A DNA stretch of 64,000 nt from the NCBI GenBank assembly GCA_018873245.2, contig JAEMBT020000001.1:5754220-5818219 (forward strand), in the 5' to 3' direction. Below, piece by piece: positions 56,974-64,000 of the stretch. The stretch's first letter is position 1. Each line of letters begins with the position of its first letter. The translations under genes and the position numbers were made by a program. Source of the DNA: Archegozetes longisetosus (lineage: Eukaryota > Arthropoda > Arachnida > Sarcoptiformes > Trhypochthoniidae). The notes beneath the pieces were generated by a model. It was not told the DNA's origin and made no database searches. It saw nothing but the letters and a program-made list of their open reading frames with translations.

Positions 56974-59662
56974 TTATTTTGAATTAACTTTAGCTAAATA
57001 TTGTTCAACGTAAGCACGTGATTCCATTAAAAGTGGGTCATGAATCTTTTTAGGAATAAAATGAAGAACAATATTGGTAAGAGCAGACATTAATAATATA
57101 TAAAATCCAATTTCTCTTAAATTCCATTCAATCAAATACAAATCAACAGAGTTTAACGAACTAATTATCATGGAGTCGAGTGGTGTATATGTGAGCAATA
57201 AAATCAGTAAGAAATACATTAAAAAATGATTCATAATTGTGTAGCCAGTTTTCAAACTATAAGAAAAATCAATATGGTTTCATATATTAATCAATCAACC
57301 AATTGAAAGCTTACAGTTTATAACGAGTCTGAGCCCAATAAACGTGTTGATCAGTTTCTTTCATTAATAATTTTCTATAACCTATGAAATACGATTCAAT
57401 GCTGTACTTAATCCAATCGATTTTGCAAACATCACAATCAAACGTATTTTTATCGATTCCAATCAGTTCTTCAGATAGTTTGACGAAATTATTGTTAGTG
57501 TAATACCACTGATGGGATATAAAGCACTTGCTGGACTTCATTAATCGTTGATAAGTTTTTATATACCGCACAACACTAAAAAAATAAGTATAAAGCAAAA
57601 TCTTATAACTTAATGGAAAAAATTTGATACATTCTCTTTTGTCCAATTAGTAGAAGAAGGAAGTCGAAAAAATAGGCGACACAAAGCTCAGAAAAGAACT
57701 GTATTAAAAAGATGGGAATCCAAGTCGACTTTAGAATACTGATAGGTCTAACTGTGTTCCAAATCGGGTATTCTTCAATTAAATCTTGTATCCACTCATT
57801 ACTCTGCCGAACAACTGGTGCGCCCAAACAGGAAGTGTTGCAGTTATAGACACGAAGTTCTGACTTACTAAGCGAAAAATTGAAAAATGGAATTAGAAAG
57901 AAGAGCTTATGGGTAGTAAGGGGAGTCAATTATTGTTAATCTCACTCATATTTAAGTTTAGTTAAGGATAGGTAGTAAAAATAAATAGGGTGACCAACTC
58001 TGGCTTATCTCTGGCTGACGGGACAAAATTATCTAAAGGGAGACCCTTACATTTTTTTGAAGAAAAATATCGTTTTTATTAGTTAAAATCATTACAAATA
58101 TTTAAGTGTCAAACAATGTTTTTAATATTAAAACATTGAAAAACAGTCATGGTTGATTTCAAAGGTATATTTCTTGTTAGAAATGGCATCTTTCAAAGGT
58201 TAGTTATTCAAAAGTAAGAAATGCTAGTTTATATCAGATATAAATCATGGCAGAAAAGATTAATTCTATAACATTTGGCTTTAAACCACAAGTGTTCAAA
58301 ACACTAAAATGGGTTTCTTAATCCCTTATCGTTTGCAAGATAAATCCAATGTTTGAATCTATAAGAAATATTTTTCTAAACACATTTTTCAAAATGAAAG
58401 TTGAAGAACGGGACTACTAATTGTCCCGTCGAGAATTCTTGGTCTGATAGGATTTCTGTCTTTTATCTTTAAAAAGAGGGGTCTCTCCCATCAAAAACGG
58501 GACGGGTGATCACCCTAAAGATAAGGCATATCTAAGATAAACTTAAACTTAATTGTAAACTTAAACGTAAAGCATAATTGCAGTACATGATTCACAACAA
58601 CGCCTTATTCCTTCCGAAAGTTAAAAAAGTTATTGAGAGTAAGATAATATATTTATACTATTCAGTCATTGTGTTCCAAGCAGCAGCGATACAAGTGTTT
58701 CCCACTATATCAACAGGTATTGCATCTGCTGTTATGTCAAAATTTAGTGTTGAAATTCGGGCTAAACCTGAACTTCCCAATATTACTCCACCGGCAATAC
58801 TAGTTAGTGAATCAAACCAACCACTAAATGGCTCTCTTATACTCATTGATACTATACCAGGTCTCACAATAGTTGTTGGAAGTGCTCCCTTCTTGTATTC
58901 AAGTTTAACCAAATTTTCTGCTAAATTCTTAGTGAATGTGTAAGTATTTGGAAAGTTTCCAATCAATTCTTTATGATTAAAATTGAATTCTGGGTCGCTT
59001 TAGAATCGAAATAAATATTGATTATTCAGAGAATTATATAGAAACTGGTTAGTACTTAATGTGATCCAAAATGTACAACGCGTGAGCAGTTTTCTCATAA
59101 ACCTTTTCTTCAGTTACCATCTCCAAAGGGTTTGAATAAGTAGTTGAAACATGAACGAAAACATCCAACTTCTTCAATTCTCGACATAACTGGATAATAT
59201 GCTTAGTCCCAACGACATTGGTTATCAATTGCTTCCTAAATTTCAAAAATATTGTTAATAAATACCGCTATTTAAAAGAAACTAAATTCTAAACCAATAC
59301 TTAAGGTTTGTGTCGAAAGTGACATCAGCCGCAGCATGAAATACAATCGAAGCATCATTAATGATTTTATTTTTATCAGTTTCGCTTAGGCCCAAACCAT
59401 CTACCGTTACATCGCCTTCAATCGGGACTATTTTCATCAAAGATTCCTTTTCAATACTCTTGAGCAAACCATAGCTTCTACTAATCATTTCACTAAATCG
59501 CTCACTAACAGATTTTCCTTTTTTACTTCTTATTATAATATAGATATTTTTGACACTTTTGACAGAATGAACAACTTTATACAGAATCATTTTTCCAACC
59601 AAACCCGTTGCTCCAGTTATCAAAACTGATTTTCCTTCAAATGATTCATTAATATTTGACAT
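56974..59662 (-). CDS. FAR: fatty acyl-CoA reductase, copy 3
   Basis: NADPH-dependent reduction of fatty acyl-CoA to alcohol, as copy 1. Exons: 59662..59301, 59235..59056, 58997..58659, 57867..57631, 57575..57315 and 57256..56974; all phase 2; 553 residues from the ATG at 59660-59662 (an in-frame non-ATG extension reaches 59692). Rossmann motif TGATGLVGK, FVHVSTTYSN, catalytic YTFTK (within PNTYTFTKNLAE), RPGIV, then the FAR_C domain and hydrophobic C-terminus. Exon 2 is almost identical to copy 1. Splice sites are conserved, including the 55-nt intron 57576-57630 with a clean TTTTTTTAG acceptor. Intron 3 is enlarged to 791 nt by a hAT-type MITE (57986-58517). No disabling change seen, so probably functional. 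Confidence 0.87.
57986..58517 (-). mobile_element. hAT-type MITE, family 1 (copy 2) in a FAR intron
   Basis: 532 bp, inverted relative of 1882-2392. Termini TAGGGTGACCAAC and, inverted, TAGGGTGATCACC; imperfect 8-bp duplications aaaataaa and aagataag (6 of 8). Shares AAAGATAAAAGACAGAAATCC and CGACGGGACAATTAGT with copy 1. It lies inside intron 3 of FAR copy 3, whose equivalent in copy 1 is only 247 nt. Confidence 0.8.
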
Positions 59663-59692
59663 GTTTAAAATTTTGTGGTAGTGTTGGACCAC

Positions 59693-60214
59693 TTAGTAAT
59701 ATTTTTAACCAAAATTAGAAGTTAATATTATTTTAGCCAAACAGCAATTTATTGAAAGGACGACTTCTAAGTATAAACTATTTAAATAAGAAAATACTTT
59801 GATTAGAGTGAGTGCAAAATCGGTTTGCAATACTTTGTTTCATACAGAATTCAAATGAAACTTCTTTACTAAAAAATTAAACCTTAGGGAAAACAGTACT
59901 TTGTTTCGTGAATAAATCAATTATTTTTTGAAGCATAATGAGTATGAGCGAATGATTCTGCAATATAAATATTAGAAACAATTTGCTATTACAACGATCT
60001 AATTGTTGAGGAAAAATCTTCATTTTTATTATTATGTAACATTGTTAACTAAGCTGAACATTATCTTCTTATTTAGATTGTAGTTTTTGAAATCTAATTT
60101 TAGTTGAATGAAGTGAACACGCACTCTCCCAAATTATAGAGTAAAATTTTAAGTGTATTTCGAAATCCAAGAATTTGTTAATAGCTGAAGATTTCCTTAA
60201 TAATTTATGAAATG
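59693..60214. other. 5' flank of FAR copy 3
   Basis: Partly alike to 35086-35600 upstream of copy 1. Probable promoter region; no motif assigned. Confidence 0.4.
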
Positions 60215-60860
60215 CAACATTACAGGAAAATTGTCCTATTAAAATTTTCCTTAATTTACCTTACATCAAATTTGTTAATCATCATTAATGATTCATTAGT
60301 GAAGTAATAAAATCCCGAATTGTTAGAATAAGCAAGCACGAGTTTTATAACGCGCTTCATAAGCAAAATAGCAAACAAGCAAGTGCAAACCTATTTTCTG
60401 TAGTTAAGTAAAGATGCTAAACTAACATTTGTCTGTGTTTAAAGGCATTTAATTTCAATTTTTATTATTGAAAATAAACATTTGGCAAAACATATGGCAA
60501 AATCTCAATTATATGATAAATCAAATCAAATAATTAGAAATTAATCAAAATTATAAGACTTTTTACATTTTTTATTAATCTTTCCTTAAATCATCACAAT
60601 ATTTTTGAACTTAGTCCTTCTTAAAGATAAAACATTGTTAATATTTTTGGGTTTTACTTAAATAGATGAAGTTTTTATTTTTAAATTTGACATTACTTCA
60701 AATTAATTTTTTACTTAGTGATAATACAATTGCTAAACTAACTAATTTGACAAAATTTCACAATAGAATAAGCTATAAGGAAATAAAGTGTTTAGAATAT
60801 CAGAGATTATATATATTTAGCAATCCGTTTCATCATTTTTTCAATTTAGCAAAAAACTTC
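60215..60860 (+). repeat. FAR 5'-flank repeat, copy c
   Basis: Third copy of the repeat at 36046-36470 and 36643-37160, with a private insertion of about 100 bp near 60310-60430. An 85-codon ORF at 60666-60923 overlaps it. Confidence 0.55.
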
Positions 60861-61956
60861 ATCAAATTTAATAACTATTATCTATACTTAATTATTTCAT
60901 TCATTGAGTTAAGTTATCTCTAATCATTAAATTATATTTGTAAGTTTGTAAAACAAGTTTACTTAAGGGAACACTCATCAGATAAACCTTACGTATAAGA
61001 ATAAAATGTGAAGATTTCGATTAAAGTGTAATGAATAGTTGGCAATTTTGCGTAATGAACTAACAAATTTTGCTAAAGTTTTATTAAAACCTTGAATAAC
61101 TGCATGAAAATATTAAGCGTTTATGATAAGGAAAAATGATTAACATTGTTATATTGAATTATTTATGTTTCCTTCGCTCAAATGACATAGAGCTGCATTG
61201 ATGTTGCTTTCTTGAGTAAATCAATTAAATTCAGATTTTAATAAAACATGAGAAATGGTCTAATGAACGCTGTTCGAGTCAATACACTAAATTGAGAGAA
61301 ACTCATTCAAAGTTTGGATACACTTAAATTCAAAATTTATATGAAAATTTATTTATCACATGAATTTCTTTCAAATTAGTTGAAATATGCTTAAAAAAAT
61401 TTTGATGCACAATTCGACTGGATTTAATAATTCAATAACGAAAACTATATTGCAGGCCACTGGAGATAGTGTATATTATGCCACTGAATAGTTGTTTGAA
61501 GTTTAAGCGATCATTTGATTCTACAAATCAGAAATAAATTTGATGATCATTCTCAGACAAATTACCAAAGTAATTTTAAACACCAGAACTATCGTTAAAC
61601 ATTTGTACAAGTTTCGCTCTTGTGTCTTCATAATCAGAGAATATTTAATACAAGTGTTAATTGAAATTGTTTGTTCAATGATCTACAGTTGACTCATTTT
61701 CATTTTTTTATTAGCAAGGGATCGATCACAAGTACCTAACTGTTCACTAGACAAATAGTTTTCTAGTGCGAAGTTCTTCCAGTATTTTAATGTTTTTCTG
61801 TAAAAACGATTTAAATTGCCTCAACTTCTATTTTGACTTTTTGATAGAAATTGAAAATATGAACTTAGTTTCTGATTTGAATATGTTTAAATAGATAAAA
61901 TATGTTTTATTAAGTGAAAATGAAGAGTTCAGTTTCTATTTAAATTAATGCTAAAT

Positions 61957-62115
61957 TAGATTAGAGTAATATTTTGCAAAAGAGATTGTGTTAAGTATAG
62001 ACTTTCCTACTAAACACTGAGCATTAAGTAATGCATTGAACGAACAAAAGTAGACAAGACTTGTCAGCTCTAAAAGTATTTCAAAGTGTTTTACTTGATT
62101 TAAAATGAATAAATA
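61957..62115 (+). repeat. direct repeat, copy 1
   Basis: About 160 bp matching 63098-63256, with landmarks GAGATTGTGTTAAGT, GCATTAAGTAATGCATTGAA and AAAAGTATTTCAAAGTGTTT. Confidence 0.7.
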
Positions 62116-63097
62116 GTTTAATGAAATTGACTTGAATAAAATCGATGCACTGATTAATAGAAAAAATATTTGACAAATAATTAATAATGAAGATAGTTTG
62201 GGGAATAATCAACTCAAACGTTGATCACATCCTATCACTCGAAAAAAATACTTCGAAGTTTAGTCAGTGTTTAAATTAGACATCTTAATTAAAGACATGT
62301 GGATTTGAATTTTATGCAAATCAATACGAAAATTATAATAAAGTTGTAATTAATGAGGAAATTTTCAAACCATTAGCTAGAATAGATTTAAAACTTTTGA
62401 GCAGTTTTTTTCAAAGTGTAAAGTAGTCACTTAACTTCTTTTTGTGTAAATTCGTTTATTGGATACTAATTATGTATATCAGATATTATATTAACTATCT
62501 TCTAATCTTTGAATGCTTCACATGACATAAAATACAATATTTCTTTGTGTATAAGATATAATTCAAATGCTTTTGTTTAAAAATTGAGTAAAATAGCAAT
62601 TCACTTTGTGGAACTGGAAAACTAGTTTTATTTTAATTTAATAAGAAAACATTTGTGCTCACGATTATCCATTAGTATATGTTTTTTGATATTTGTGTCA
62701 TTTAATGTATAATTACTAGCATTATATGTAAATCAGTATTACCTTTGTATGAGTACACTTTTGTACAAACAGTCTAATAATAAAAAGCGCACCTCAAGTT
62801 AACTTCTTTCTCGGATTTAATTCGAGACACTCACAGCAACATAATTATCAAAGAGAAACCTACTGATGCAATAAACAATTTTTCGTTTCATTACTTCGAA
62901 TGATTTGAAGTAATTCAATATCGTTTGACTAAAATTTATCAAAACTTATTTTCTAATTTAAATTTCTCTATCTATTAGAAACTTTTGATAGTAAATCGAA
63001 AGCATTTTTATACGAAAACTTGAAGACTAATTAGATTACACAGTAAAACAAATTTTTGAATAACTATTAATAGTGTTTAAGACGTTCGGATACTAAA

Positions 63098-63256
63098 TCA
63101 GATTAAAGTAAAATATTTTGTGAAAGAGATTATGTCAAGTGTAGACCTTTGTAACAAACGCTAAGCATTAAATGCATTGAATGAACAAAATTGAACAAAA
63201 CTTTTGTAAGCCCTAAAAGTATTTCAAAGTGTTTAGCTTGATTTTTAAATGAATAA
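63098..63256 (+). repeat. direct repeat, copy 2
   Basis: Partner of 61957-62115, about 1.14 kb downstream, same orientation. Confidence 0.7.
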
Positions 63257-63469
63257 GTCGTTTAACCAATAAAACGTTTGTTCTCGGTTCCCTGACAAAA
63301 TTGAAGAAAAACTATCGAATGAAAAAAGTCGAATTAATAATATCGAAAACAAAAGGATCGAATGCGAGATGAGGCAGAATACAATTTAAAAATTAAATTG
63401 ATTTTATTTATATATTATACTCTTATATTCAATTTAATTGAATTTGTTTGTGAAACTATATACAATAAA

Positions 63470-63530
63470 GCTCGATATAACGAACACTCAAGGAGTAAAG
63501 TTTTTGTTCGTTATATCATGTTATATCGAA
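63470..63530. mobile_element. pogo/Tigger-like terminal fragment
   Basis: CTCGATATAACGAACACTC and GTTCGTTATATCATGTTATA resemble the inverted 'GATATAACGAAC' motif set at the ends of pogo/Tigger elements. Too short to show a whole element. Confidence 0.4.
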
Positions 63531-64000
63531 AGTCGGAATATATCAAATTTTAGAGTTTTTATTAAGCAACAATGTCAATATAATAAATAGAAGTACATAT
63601 TTTTAAAAACCAGTTATTTTCGTCTGAATGTTTTTCTTAAAGATATTAATATCCGAAATTTATTTTTCTATGAAATGGAACTTTTTGAGGACGCTGTCTT
63701 TGTAGTTATTCGTTTAAAAGTGTCTAAAAATCAAAATATTATATCAGTTTAAAGTTGCAAACGTGATTTTACCGTATTTTTTTGAATACAAGCCGCATGT
63801 GTGCATGATCCGCACCAAATTAGAGATATAACTGACGAAGCTTATGCGAATCAATTAAGTCATTCGCAACACTTTCGAAACCTTCATCAAATTTTATTTT
63901 CAAATGAGTTAACTCACAATCTTTGAATCAAAGTCAGAACTTTAGGGGTTTCTAAATATATCACTATCTACACTGTCTTATAGATTATTCATTCATTATC
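63531..64000. other. terminal stretch
   Basis: Nothing recognised to the window end. Confidence 0.4.

Larger units (their letters stand above)
60924..63361. other. 2.4-kb intergenic region
   Basis: No gene recognised. It contains the two direct repeats listed separately. Confidence 0.4.

Overview
This window looks like nuclear DNA of an arthropod. It is strongly AT-rich, has small GT-AG introns (mostly 50-70 nt), sparse genes and many cut-and-paste transposon remnants. The gene set points the same way: a gustatory-type 7TM receptor, fatty acyl-CoA reductases (FAR), an ELOVL elongase, a dihydrodiol dehydrogenase and LRR ectodomain proteins. My guess is an acariform mite, from overall gene character only; I ran no database search.

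Layout. 0-4 kb: a broken gustatory receptor on + (184-597), a hAT-type MITE, and an apparently intact two-exon gustatory receptor on - (2567-3897). 4.7-22.3 kb: a tandem duplication of an approximately 8-kb unit. Each unit carries a four-exon minus-strand gene for a receptor with signal peptide, LRRs, hormone-receptor-like domain, GAIN/GPS and one membrane helix. It resembles the ectodomain of an adhesion GPCR, but the coding sequence stops after the first helix. Copy A is intact. Copy B has one nonsense codon and has collected a piggyBac-type MITE, a foldback element and a full-length dead mariner. 23-25.8 kb: a three-exon FAD-dependent oxidoreductase of bacterial type, a candidate horizontal transfer. 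28.9 kb: a relic of exon 1 of the LRR receptor on the other strand.

32.9-60.9 kb: a fatty-acid block. FAR copy 1 (-, 32919-35085) and copy 3 (-, 56974-59662) are six-exon genes with open frames. Copy 2 (+, 53888-54753) is a 5'-truncated pseudogene, tail to tail with copy 3. Between them lie an intronless ELOVL elongase (41087-41914), a four-exon dihydrodiol dehydrogenase-like gene (47484-48768), and a transposon graveyard at 49.9-53.9 kb. FAR and ELOVL act in the same lipid branch (very-long-chain acyl-CoA to fatty alcohol, for waxes and cuticular lipids), so the grouping may be meaningful, but co-regulation cannot be read from sequence. 61-64 kb holds only degenerate repeats.

Most long ORFs outside these genes are chance frames. 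Exon joins were worked out by hand from reading frame, splice sites and comparison of the internal duplicates; homology statements rest on recognised motifs, not on searches.
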